Shown piece by piece: positions 7,105 to 14,766 of a stretch of DNA of 20,256 bases (position 1 is the stretch's first letter; the number at the start of each line of letters is the position of its first letter). The DNA is from Planctomycetota bacterium. Its GTDB lineage: Bacteria; Planctomycetota; DG-23; SLPQ01. The stretch spans positions 1 to 20,256 of the forward strand of contig JAGHCE010000031.1 in assembly GCA_021160625.1 (NCBI GenBank), read 5' to 3'. The notes beneath the pieces are model-generated. The model was not told the DNA's origin and ran no database searches. It saw only the letters and a list, made by a program, of their open reading frames with translations. A program made the position numbers and the translations under genes.

Positions 7105-7911
7105 GAAATCTGTGTTTTCAGCAAACATCTCCAGGATTACGGTTTTGAGAAGTTGGGAAAAGCCCTGCGGACGATAGGCGTAACGGGCGTGGACCTGACG
7201 GTTAGGGAAGAGGGGCACGTCGAGCCGGCCGAGGTTGCCGATAAGCTTCCAGAGGCGGTCGCCACGCTTGCCGCCGAGGGTGTCCGCGTGTCGATGATAA
7301 CGACCGGGATAACGTCCCTTGACGATGACTATGCTCGCGAGGTGCTCGAAACGGCCGCGCGCGAGGGCATTCGCTACTACAAGTTCGGCTACTTCTATTA
7401 TGGCGGCTTTGGGACGCTCCGTGGCCTTATCGACGAGGCGCGGGCGAAGATTCGCGACCTTGCGGCCTTTTCGAAGGAGCTGGGTATCTGGGGCGGTTAT
7501 CACAACCATTGTGGGGACTTTCTCGGCGCCTGCCCCTCACACATTGCCGAGATACTCACCGACGCCGACCCGGAAGGTGCCGGTGCCTATTTTGACATCG
7601 GCCACGCCACGATCGAGGGTGTAAAAGGCGGCTGGCTCCAGGGCCTGGACTACCTCGTCGACCGCGTGGGTATGGTGGTTTTGAAGGATTTCAAGTTTGA
7701 TTTTTCCGGTGGCGAGAACGGTGGCGGCACGGTGCCGCTTGGCGAGGGGATAGTGCAGTGGGAGCGTTTCTGCAAGGCGCTTCACAGGATAGAAGATCGG
7801 GTAGGGCCGGCCTCCATCCATGCCGAGTATAATCTCCCCGCTGATGAGGTCCTGCGCGTCGCCGGGCGCGACAAGGCGTTTTTCGACGAAATCTGGCAGA
7901 AAACGGCCTGA
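7102..7911 (+). CDS. Sugar phosphate isomerase/epimerase-like TIM-barrel protein
   Basis: A 269-residue AP-endonuclease-2/xylose isomerase-like barrel (the IolE/IolI/Hyi class of sugar isomerases, epimerases and dehydratases). The start FSKHLQDYGFEKLGKA and VDLTVREEGHVEP are hallmark segments of the group. Predicted metal and substrate residues lie at H134/H136 (GYHNHCG), D165/H168 (FDIGHAT), K195/D196 (VLKDF) and H240/E242 (IHAEYN). It is the third gene of the cassette beginning at 4432, separated from the second by a repeat array that carries no terminator T-tract, so co-transcription is plausible. The 103 bases after its stop hold only a degenerate repeat and a palindrome. Isomerisation of a ketose or keto-sugar made by the neighbouring dehydrogenase is an inference. 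Confidence 0.87.
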   Translation: MEICVFSKHLQDYGFEKLGKALRTIGVTGVDLTVREEGHVEPAEVADKLPEAVATLAAEGVRVSMITTGITSLDDDYAREVLETAAREGIRYYKFGYFYYGGFGTLRGLIDEARAKIRDLAAFSKELGIWGGYHNHCGDFLGACPSHIAEILTDADPEGAGAYFDIGHATIEGVKGGWLQGLDYLVDRVGMVVLKDFKFDFSGGENGGGTVPLGEGIVQWERFCKALHRIEDRVGPASIHAEYNLPADEVLRVAGRDKAFFDEIWQKTA

Positions 7912-7929
7912 AAAACGCGATGCGGCCTA

Positions 7930-8002
7930 CAGAACACGCCACGGCAAGGCCCGCCCTGGCACATACGTTAGCAGGACAACGACTACTTGGTGCTACGTAG
8001 CA
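7930..8002. repeat. Degenerate repeat fragment and a 12-bp perfect palindrome
   Basis: The stretch at 7934-7970 reads like a decayed D module: a GCCACGGCAAGGCCCGCC core followed by GGCACATACGT. It resembles the inverted D copy near 3822 and its flank. TGCTACGTAGCA at 7991-8002 is a perfect 12-base palindrome just before the L,D-transpeptidase start, but it belongs to no repeat module found elsewhere here. Confidence 0.5.
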
Positions 8003-8015
8003 ACAGGGGTAAGAG

Positions 8016-8660
8016 ATGCGAAGTCCCCGGACGAAGCGAAGGCGGTTCTGGGTTGGCCTCTTTTGTGTTGTGCTTGTCTGTGCGGGTGCCGGGTTTGTGT
8101 ACAGGGTGCAGCTGCGGCAGTTCTTTCTCTGGGTGAGCGCCGTCCGGGCCCAGCGACAGGGGGGAACGGCGAAGATGCGAGGCGCAGTACTTTCACTTGC
8201 CAACCCGAGGATAATCATTGCAAAGGCCGACAGGCGCCTGTTTGTCTACGACGGCGGAAGACTCGCCGCCGAGTACAAAGTCGGCCTCGGTTTCGCTCCC
8301 GTTGGCCACAAAAAGTGCGAAGGTGACGGCAAGACCCCCGAAGGGCATTACTATGTCTGCACGAAGAACCCCGACAGCCGGTTCTATGTTTCACTGGGGC
8401 TTAGTTACCCCAACGCCGACGACGCTGCCGCAGGTTTCGCCGAGGGGCGGATAAGCGGGGATGAGCGGGACGAAATTGTCCTGAAGGACGCCAGCGGCGA
8501 GGCATCCGTGTGGAAAACGGCCCTTGGCGGCGAGATATCCATCCACGGAAACGGCTCGAAGACGGATTGGACCGCCGGCTGCATAGCCCTGGATGACGGC
8601 GACATCGAGGAGTTCTACGATGCCGTTCCGGTCGGCACGCCCGTGGAAATAGTCCCCTGA
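8016..8660 (+). CDS. L,D-transpeptidase (YkuD domain), membrane-anchored
   Basis: A 214-residue cell-wall enzyme that makes 3-3 peptidoglycan cross-links or attaches proteins to peptidoglycan. Residues 1-10 are strongly basic and 11-29 form one hydrophobic segment, an uncleaved anchor or signal peptide, putting the rest in the periplasm. The YkuD domain runs from about residue 64 to the end, with IIIAKADRRLFVYDGG, GDGKTPEGHYYV and the catalytic block SIHGNG (H177) and DWTAGCIAL (C189, the acylated nucleophile). The DWTAGC variant is the one seen in ErfK/YafK-type proteins. Its length is typical. The start has AGGGG five bases upstream, a modest site. It is convergent with the aldo/keto reductase (52-base gap) and has no obvious terminator. 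Confidence 0.9.
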   Translation: MRSPRTKRRRFWVGLFCVVLVCAGAGFVYRVQLRQFFLWVSAVRAQRQGGTAKMRGAVLSLANPRIIIAKADRRLFVYDGGRLAAEYKVGLGFAPVGHKKCEGDGKTPEGHYYVCTKNPDSRFYVSLGLSYPNADDAAAGFAEGRISGDERDEIVLKDASGEASVWKTALGGEISIHGNGSKTDWTAGCIALDDGDIEEFYDAVPVGTPVEIVP

Positions 8661-8712
8661 ACCGTCGGTGCCCCTGTTTGGTAGCTTTGCAAACCTGGTG
8701 GCGGGTTGCCGG

Positions 8713-9645
8713 CTACCCCGGCAGCTTGCCCAGCGTACGGCGCAGGGTGTAATAATCCTTTCGTTCGATTGTAACGCCCATTGCGCCGGCGGCCTCCTCG
8801 ATGTAGGCGGGCTTTCGGATACCGGTGATGCAGGAGTGGATCATCGGGTTCGCCAGAACCGCCGCCAAGACGAGCTGCGTTATCGTTATCCCGTACTTCT
8901 CGGCGATGGGAGCGAGCTTGCGCACACGGCCGGCCAGGTCCTTGAAGAGCTCACCCCTAAAGTAGCGGCCGCCCCTTTCGACCTTCTCGTCGCCGGTGTA
9001 TTTACCGGTGAGCAATCCCCCCAAGAGCGGGCTGAATGTCATAACCCCCATCCCCTGCGAGCGCGCCAGCGGCAGCATGTCGACCTCGGTTTCCGGCCGC
9101 CAGAATGAAAAGCGCGGCTGGAGCACTTCGTAGTCACCGTACTGGATTCCCAGTCGCATCGCCTCAACCGGCCAGCTCGACATCCCGTAGTGGCGGACCT
9201 TGCCCTGCTTCTTGAGGTCGTCCATCGCGCGCGTCGTTTCCTCGATGTCGGTGAACTTGTCGTACATATGGCACAAATAGACGTCGATATAGTCGGTCCT
9301 GAGGCGCTTGAGGGATGCCTCGCAGTGTTCCACAATACCGTCGTAGGAAAGGTCCGGCACGTCGAGGCGGTTGGGTTCCAGAAAGTTGTGATAGACCTTC
9401 GTGGTGATGATGACCTGGTCCCTGGGGACGGTGCTGAGGGCCTCGCCTATAACCTCTTCGCTGCGGCCGTTGCCGTAGCAGTCGGCCGTGTCGAAAAAGT
9501 TGACCCCGACCTCCCCCGCCCGCCGCATCGCCGCGATGTGCTCCTCGACGTTTGCCGGGCCCCAAAACTTCTCATCAAGCTGCCAGGACCCGTAGCAGAT
9601 CGGGCTCACTTCGAGGCCGGTCTTGCCCAGAATGACTCTCTCCAT
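8713..9645 (-). CDS. Aldo/keto reductase
   Basis: A 310-residue NADPH-dependent oxidoreductase of the aldo/keto reductase superfamily, a (beta/alpha)8 barrel. The catalytic tetrad is visible: D52 and Y57 in FFDTADCYGNG, K83 in IITTKVY and H126 in DVYLCHMYD. The N-terminus (LGKTGLEVSPICYGSWQLD) and the GRSEEVIGEAL segment belong to the bacterial AKR groups (YajO/IolS-like). The C-terminal part holds the cofactor-binding loop (the ITQLVLAAVLANPMIHSCI region). GGAGG lies six bases before the ATG. A candidate promoter is just upstream, next to a repeat array. Single gene; substrate unknown, though neighbouring sugar genes make aldoses or keto-sugars plausible. Confidence 0.92.
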   Translation of the reverse strand: MERVILGKTGLEVSPICYGSWQLDEKFWGPANVEEHIAAMRRAGEVGVNFFDTADCYGNGRSEEVIGEALSTVPRDQVIITTKVYHNFLEPNRLDVPDLSYDGIVEHCEASLKRLRTDYIDVYLCHMYDKFTDIEETTRAMDDLKKQGKVRHYGMSSWPVEAMRLGIQYGDYEVLQPRFSFWRPETEVDMLPLARSQGMGVMTFSPLLGGLLTGKYTGDEKVERGGRYFRGELFKDLAGRVRKLAPIAEKYGITITQLVLAAVLANPMIHSCITGIRKPAYIEEAAGAMGVTIERKDYYTLRRTLGKLPG

Positions 9646-9700
9646 TACATACCTCCATCGCTTATGACACGTCTTGTGCTCCCCCAGCGTACACCATACC

Positions 9701-9728
9701 AGCCTACCAACCGCCGCCGCCTTGTCAA
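9701..9728 (-). promoter_or_regulatory. Candidate promoter of the aldo/keto reductase gene
   Basis: On the minus strand a perfect TTGACA (plus-strand 9723-9728) is followed by a 16-base spacer and TAGGCT (9701-9706, a weak -10 with three of six matches). It lies about 55 bases upstream of the ATG at 9645. The palindromic array starts three bases beyond the -35 box. Confidence 0.42.
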
Positions 9729-9730
9729 GC

Positions 9731-9830
9731 CGGGGGAGGGCTTCGCCCCCTTCCTGCTACGGGGGCCGCAGACTTTGTCTGCGGCAATCAACTGACCTTT
9801 CGCAGGCGAGGCGTGCCTCGCCCCTACAAA
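9731..9830. repeat. Palindromic repeat unit, modules A-B-C
   Basis: The complete unit in order: an A hairpin GGGC/GCCC around TTC (9738-9748), a B hairpin GCCGCAGAC/GTCTGCGGC with a TTT loop (9765-9785), the tail CAATCAACTGACCTTTCG, and a C hairpin GGCGAGG/CCTCGCC (9805-9822) followed by CCTAC. It is nearly identical in layout to 18651-18748 and to part of 2521-2690. It lies between the divergent aldo/keto reductase and DUF362 genes. Confidence 0.9.
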
Positions 9831-9882
9831 TGCAATGTGGCGGACCTGGACACTGTGCGCGGCAGGAATCGGTTCTTGAGGG

Positions 9883-9913
9883 TTGAAAGTCCTCTTGAGT
9901 CTCATATACTCAA
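9883..9913 (+). promoter_or_regulatory. Promoter of the DUF362/ferredoxin-mdh unit with an overlapping dyad
   Basis: TTGAAA (9883-9888, five of six) with a 16-base spacer and TATACT (9905-9910, five of six) gives a good sigma-70-like promoter about 85 bases before the ATG at 9992. A perfect inverted repeat, TTGAGT (9895-9900) and ACTCAA (9908-9913), spaced by seven bases, overlaps the spacer and the -10 box. This would be the right place for a repressor to bind, though a six-base dyad can also arise by chance. Confidence 0.6.
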
Positions 9914-9991
9914 ATATTCTGCGAACTTGCGCTTATGGGGTATGTGGCGTCGGTGATTTGCCTGCCGTTGGGGGCCTTTCGGGAGTCGGAT

Positions 9992-11062
9992 ATGTCTGCC
10001 GAAGTCTTTTTCATTAGGGTTGATGACATCAGCGATGATGCGTCCGTGGCCGAGCGCGTGGGGCGTCTTGCGGATGCCGTGGGGCTCTCGGAGATAGCCG
10101 GCGCGGACCTTATGTATATGCTCAAGATTCACTTCGGCGAGCGCGGCAACGAGACCTATGTGAAGCCGCCCTGGATAAAGCCGCTGGTCGAGCGCGTCCA
10201 GCGCGCCGGGTCGAAGATATTCCTCGGCGACACGAACACGCTCTATGTGGGTTCGCGTTCGAACGCTGTTGATCACCTGGCGCTGGCCCACGACCACGGT
10301 TTCACGTATGAGCGTCTTGGAGCGCCGGTTGTCATCGCGGACGGCCTCCTGGGCGAGAACCAGTCCCCGGTGGAGGTGAACCTCAAGCACTACCCCCAGG
10401 TCTACATTGCCAATGACGCGCAGGCCGCGGACGGCTTTGTCGTCGTGACGAACATCACCGGCCACGTCCAGACGGGCCTGGCCGGTTCGATAAAGAACGT
10501 TGGGATGGGCCTGGCCGGACGCGGCGGCAAGCGCAGCCAGCATTGCCAGATGCGCCCGAAGGTGAACAAAAAGAAGTGCGTCGCCTGCGGCGTCTGTGCC
10601 CGGTGGTGCCCCGCAGACGCGATTACCGTCGGCGACCGCGCCGTCATTGATCCCGACAAGTGCATAGGCTGCGGCGAATGCTACGCGGTCTGCCGGTACG
10701 GGGCAATCAGCTTTCGGTGGAGCGAAACGTCGGCCAACCTCCAGGAAAAGCTCGTTGAACACTGTGTGGGGGCGCTTGAGGGCAAGAGGGACAGGTCGGT
10801 TTTCTTTAACTTTATGACGGCCGTTACAGAAAACTGTAACTGCATCGGCCGCACCGAAGAACCGCTTGCCCCTCCCATAGGCATAGCGGCCTCGACCGAC
10901 ATCGTGGCGGTGGACAAGGCCTCGGCCGACATCATAAGGCGCGAGTGCGGCGAGGACCTTTTCAGGAAGATATACCCCTCGTGGGACTACACCGTGCAGC
11001 TTTCCTACGGGGAACAGACAGGTCTGGGTTCGCAGGAATATACACTGGTCGAAGTGTCCTGA
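9992..11062 (+). CDS. DUF362-domain protein with two [4Fe-4S] ferredoxin motifs
   Basis: A 356-residue cytoplasmic iron-sulfur protein. Residues about 1-185 form the DUF362 domain (KIHFGERGNETYVKPP, FLGDTNTLYVGSRSNAVDHL, VVTNITGHVQTGLAGSIKN, GMGLAGRGGK). A 2[4Fe-4S] bacterial ferredoxin module follows: C196-x2-C199-x2-C202-x3-C206-P and C224-x2-C227-x2-C230-x3-C234. The C-terminal part (about 245-356) continues the DUF362 fold with further cysteines (258, 282, 284, 319), two of them in ENCNCIG. The start at ATG 9992 has GGGAG six bases upstream; an in-frame ATG at 9935 lacks one. It is followed 45 bases later by malate dehydrogenase, probably in the same transcript. The reaction of this family is not established; electron transfer or metallo-cofactor work is likely. 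Confidence 0.88.
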   Translation: MSAEVFFIRVDDISDDASVAERVGRLADAVGLSEIAGADLMYMLKIHFGERGNETYVKPPWIKPLVERVQRAGSKIFLGDTNTLYVGSRSNAVDHLALAHDHGFTYERLGAPVVIADGLLGENQSPVEVNLKHYPQVYIANDAQAADGFVVVTNITGHVQTGLAGSIKNVGMGLAGRGGKRSQHCQMRPKVNKKKCVACGVCARWCPADAITVGDRAVIDPDKCIGCGECYAVCRYGAISFRWSETSANLQEKLVEHCVGALEGKRDRSVFFNFMTAVTENCNCIGRTEEPLAPPIGIAASTDIVAVDKASADIIRRECGEDLFRKIYPSWDYTVQLSYGEQTGLGSQEYTLVEVS

Positions 11063-11107
11063 AGTGGTTACCGGGGCGGACGGTTTCGAAGGAAGGGAGG
11101 CGCGTAG

Positions 11108-12037
11108 GTGCGCAAAGTGAGCGTAATCGGGGCGGGTAACGTCGGTGCGACGGTGGCGGCTGAGCTTGCAAGGCGCAATGTTGCCGATGTTGTGCTCATA
11201 GACATTGTAGAGGGCTTCGCGGCGGGCAAGGCGCTTGATATGGCCGAGGCCGCGCCGATTGTGGGCTACTCGGCAACCCTTTCGGGCTCGCAGGATCTCG
11301 AAGCGGTCAAAGACAGCGACGTCGTCGTGATTACCGCCGGCGCCAGGCGAAAGCCCGGTATGAGCCGCTCGGAACTCCTGTCGATAAACGCAGGTGTCGT
11401 CTCCAGCATCTCGAAAGAAATCAAGAAAAGCGCTCCCGGCAGTGTCGTCGTGCTGGTTACCAATCCGCTCGACGCGATGTGCTACGTCGCGATGCGGGCC
11501 ACGGGCTTCCCGAGGGAGAGGGTAGTGGGAATGGCAGGGGCGCTCGATGCGGCGAGGATGTCCTGTTTCGTGGCGATGGAGCTGGGGATATCGCCGGCGG
11601 ACGTGCGCGCGACGGTCCTCGGCGGCCACGGCGACTCCATGGTGCCGCTGCCTCGGTTCACGACCGTAAGCGGCATCCCCGTCACCGAGCTCATCGCCGA
11701 AAAGCGCATCAAGGAGATCGTGAAGCGCACGGCCAAGGGAGGGGCGGAGATTGTGGGCCTTTTGCAGACGCTTTCGGCGTTTTATGCGCCCGGAGCCGGC
11801 GCGGCGCAGGTTGTGGAGGCGATTGTGACCGGCAAGGCGCGGCTTCTGGCCGCGAGCGTCTGGGCCAAGGGGGAATACGGGATATCGGGAACGTTTGTGG
11901 GTCTGCCGGTGATAATCGGCGAGGGCGGGTTCAGGAAAATCGTGGACTTGGCGCTCGAAGCAGACGAGCTGCAGGCGCTCAGGCGCTCCGCCGAGGCGGT
12001 AAAGGCCTCGATTGCGGCCCTTGAAGCCGAAACATAA
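11108..12037 (+). CDS. mdh: Malate dehydrogenase (LDH-like type)
   Basis: A 309-residue NAD-dependent malate dehydrogenase of the lactate/malate dehydrogenase family, acting in the TCA cycle. The dinucleotide fold is VIGAGNVGAT (6-15) with D32 after the second strand, indicating NAD specificity. Substrate residues are R81 (in GARRKPGMSR; Arg here favours malate over lactate) and R87, with N119 (VTNPLD), D147/R150 (LDAAR) and the catalytic H174 (GGHGDSMVP). The GTG start has GGGAGG seven bases upstream. It lies downstream of the DUF362 gene and ends with TAA, directly followed by a truncated repeat. Assignment as malate rather than lactate dehydrogenase rests on R81, which is firm for this family. 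Confidence 0.93.
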   Translation: MRKVSVIGAGNVGATVAAELARRNVADVVLIDIVEGFAAGKALDMAEAAPIVGYSATLSGSQDLEAVKDSDVVVITAGARRKPGMSRSELLSINAGVVSSISKEIKKSAPGSVVVLVTNPLDAMCYVAMRATGFPRERVVGMAGALDAARMSCFVAMELGISPADVRATVLGGHGDSMVPLPRFTTVSGIPVTELIAEKRIKEIVKRTAKGGAEIVGLLQTLSAFYAPGAGAAQVVEAIVTGKARLLAASVWAKGEYGISGTFVGLPVIIGEGGFRKIVDLALEADELQALRRSAEAVKASIAALEAET

Positions 12038-12066
12038 GGGGGCTTCGTCCCCTCTTTGCTATGGGG
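12038..12066. repeat. Truncated repeat (A module only)
   Basis: The G-run begins at the base after the mdh TAA and forms an A hairpin (12038-12043 with 12047-12052, TTC loop, one G-U pair), then TCTTTGCTATGGGG. No B module follows; the element breaks off where others continue with the B hairpin. Confidence 0.75.
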
Positions 12067-12092
12067 GTTCTGGTATTCCAAGCGGAAATCGC

Positions 12093-12121
12093 TTGACTTG
12101 ATTTGTGGGTGTTGTTAGGAT
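12093..12121 (+). promoter_or_regulatory. Promoter of the ABC ATPase gene
   Basis: TTGACT (12093-12098, five of six) with a 17-base spacer and TAGGAT (12116-12121, four of six). A transcript starting near 12128 would carry a leader of about 87 bases. That leader contains a run of eight T at 12173-12180, but I could not find a matching stem before it. Confidence 0.6.
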
Positions 12122-12214
12122 TTCAAGGTCTAAGAGAGGCACGGCGGGGTCCTTGGAAGGGGGCTCTGGGGTCTTTTTTTTCGCAGAGGATACGACGGTA
12201 AACGGGGTAGTGTA

Positions 12215-13342
<1,128 letters not shown>

Positions 13343-13372
13343 GGGGCCCGCAAGGGCGCGAGACGAGCAAGA

Positions 13373-13401
13373 GAGTGGGATAGTATCCCACTCTTTTATT
13401 T
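13373..13401 (+). terminator. Strong intrinsic terminator between ABC ATPase and nusA
   Basis: An eight-base-pair stem GAGTGGGA (13373-13380) and TCCCACTC (13386-13393), with a TAGTA loop, is directly followed by TTTTATTT (13394-13401). It ends 18 bases before the nusA ATG, leaving no room for a nusA promoter downstream. Any nusA transcript must therefore read through it or start within it. Confidence 0.92.
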
Positions 13402-13419
13402 GGCGCGAAGAGGTGCCGT

Positions 13420-14748
13420 ATGGGTGTCGAACTTCTGAGAATCGTCGACGCGATACACCGCGACAAGAAAATAGACAAGGGTATCGTTCTGCGCGGCATA
13501 GAATCCGCGCTTTCGAGCGCCGCCCGCAAGCACTACAAGCTTGACGACACCGCCGGCATCGAGATATCCATAGACGAGAAATCCGGCGACATCTCGGCGA
13601 TAATCGACGGGAAGCGCGTCGCGCCCGAAGAGCTTGGCCGCATCGCCGCTCAGACCGCAAAGCAAGTCATCATCCAGAAAATCCGCGAGGCCGAGCAGGA
13701 CGTTCTCTTCGAGGAATACCAAGGACGCGTTGGGACGCTCGTCAACGGCATCGTGCAGCGGTTCGAGGGGCCCACCGTGATCATCAACCTCGGCAAAACC
13801 GAGGGGGTTCTGCCTCGCAGCGAGCAGATATACAGTGAATCCTACCAGCCCGGCGACCGCCTGCGGCTCTACATTCTGGACGTCAGGCGCGTGGGGTCGA
13901 AGACGAGAATAGTCCTTTCGAGGACGGATTCCCGCTTGGTGCAGCTGCTCTTTCAACTCGAGATTCCTGAAATTGCGGAGAAAATAATAGCGATAAAGAG
14001 CATCGCCCGGGAAGCTGGGTATCGCTCAAAGGTCGCGGTGCAGTCCTTCGATTCGAAGGTCGACTGCGTCGGTGCCTGCGTAGGGGTCAGGGGCAGCCGG
14101 ATAAAGAGCATCGTCGAGGAACTAAACGGCGAAAAGATAGACATCGTCCGCTGGAGCGACGCGCCGAGGGAGTTCGTCTGTGAGTCGCTCAAGCCCGCAA
14201 AGGTCGACCAGACATACCTGGACGAGGAGACGGAGACGGCCACGGTTGTCGTTGACGACTCCCAGCTGTCGCTTGCGATAGGGCGGCGAGGGCAAAACGT
14301 CCGGCTGGCCAGCCGGCTTTCGGGTTGGGAGATAGAGATCGTGTCGAAGGCCCAGCTCGCGGAGCGGGCGGTCGAGGGTGTTGCCGAGCTTGCAGCCATT
14401 CCGGAGATTGGAGAAGAGCTTGCCGGACATCTTTACCGGGAGGGTTTCGAGAGTCTCCAGGACCTGGCGGACGCCGGCGAGCAAGCCCTTGCCGGGATCG
14501 CTGCGATCGGTCCTGAGAAGGCCCTGGAGATTATGGCCCGCCTGCGGCAGATGGCCGAGGAGTACGCCCGGAGCTCCGAGGGAGCCGGCGACGAAGATGG
14601 CGCTGAAGAAGACGCCGATAGCACCGATGGAGAGAGCCCCGGTTCCGGGGCGCTGGAGACCGGCAGTGCCCCTGTGCAGGCGGCAGAAGACGCAGGCGGC
14701 TCCGGCGATGCAGATGAGGAGTCGAAAACAGGGCCGGCGGCCCAGTGA
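13420..14748 (+). CDS. nusA: Transcription termination/antitermination factor NusA
   Basis: A 442-residue RNA polymerase-binding factor controlling pausing, termination and antitermination. The N-terminal RNAP-binding domain covers about residues 1-100 and appears some 25-30 residues shorter than in E. coli. The S1 domain (about 103-170) has GTLVNGIVQRFEGPTVIINLG and VLPRSEQ. KH1 (about 195-262) carries GVRGSRIKSI and KH2 (about 263-308) carries LAIGRRGQNVRLA. A helix-hairpin-helix segment follows at about 320-380 (AIPEIGEELAGHLYREG), and a Glu/Asp/Ser/Gly-rich tail of about 60 residues closes it. The ATG at 13420 is preceded by AGAGG. It leads the operon nusA-infB-ylxP-rbfA; the usual rimP is not upstream. 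Expression probably depends on the terminator 18 bases ahead. The infB ribosome-binding site overlaps its stop. Confidence 0.96.
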   Translation: MGVELLRIVDAIHRDKKIDKGIVLRGIESALSSAARKHYKLDDTAGIEISIDEKSGDISAIIDGKRVAPEELGRIAAQTAKQVIIQKIREAEQDVLFEEYQGRVGTLVNGIVQRFEGPTVIINLGKTEGVLPRSEQIYSESYQPGDRLRLYILDVRRVGSKTRIVLSRTDSRLVQLLFQLEIPEIAEKIIAIKSIAREAGYRSKVAVQSFDSKVDCVGACVGVRGSRIKSIVEELNGEKIDIVRWSDAPREFVCESLKPAKVDQTYLDEETETATVVVDDSQLSLAIGRRGQNVRLASRLSGWEIEIVSKAQLAERAVEGVAELAAIPEIGEELAGHLYREGFESLQDLADAGEQALAGIAAIGPEKALEIMARLRQMAEEYARSSEGAGDEDGAEEDADSTDGESPGSGALETGSAPVQAAEDAGGSGDADEESKTGPAAQ

Positions 14749-14749
14749 G

Positions 14750-14766
14750 TGGAGGCATTGTCCTTG
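14750..14766 (+). promoter_or_regulatory. infB ribosome-binding site and TTG start
   Basis: GGAGG (14750-14754) starts two bases after the nusA stop and lies nine bases before TTG 14764, whose product begins MAVRIYEIS, the usual IF-2 N-terminus. The in-frame GTG at 14749 overlaps the Shine-Dalgarno sequence and TTG 14758 is too close to it, so both are unlikely starts. Confidence 0.8.

Noticed and set aside
9902..11629. A 575-codon minus-strand open frame opposite the DUF362 and mdh genes
   Set aside because: It is antisense to two clearly recognisable proteins, has no family motifs, and such long antisense frames are expected in GC-rich DNA.
12124..12180. Terminator or attenuator in the ABC ATPase leader (run of eight T)
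   Set aside because: A G-rich stretch precedes the T-run, but I could not find complementary arms for a stable stem; the best pairing is a bulged six to seven base stem with a 22-base loop.
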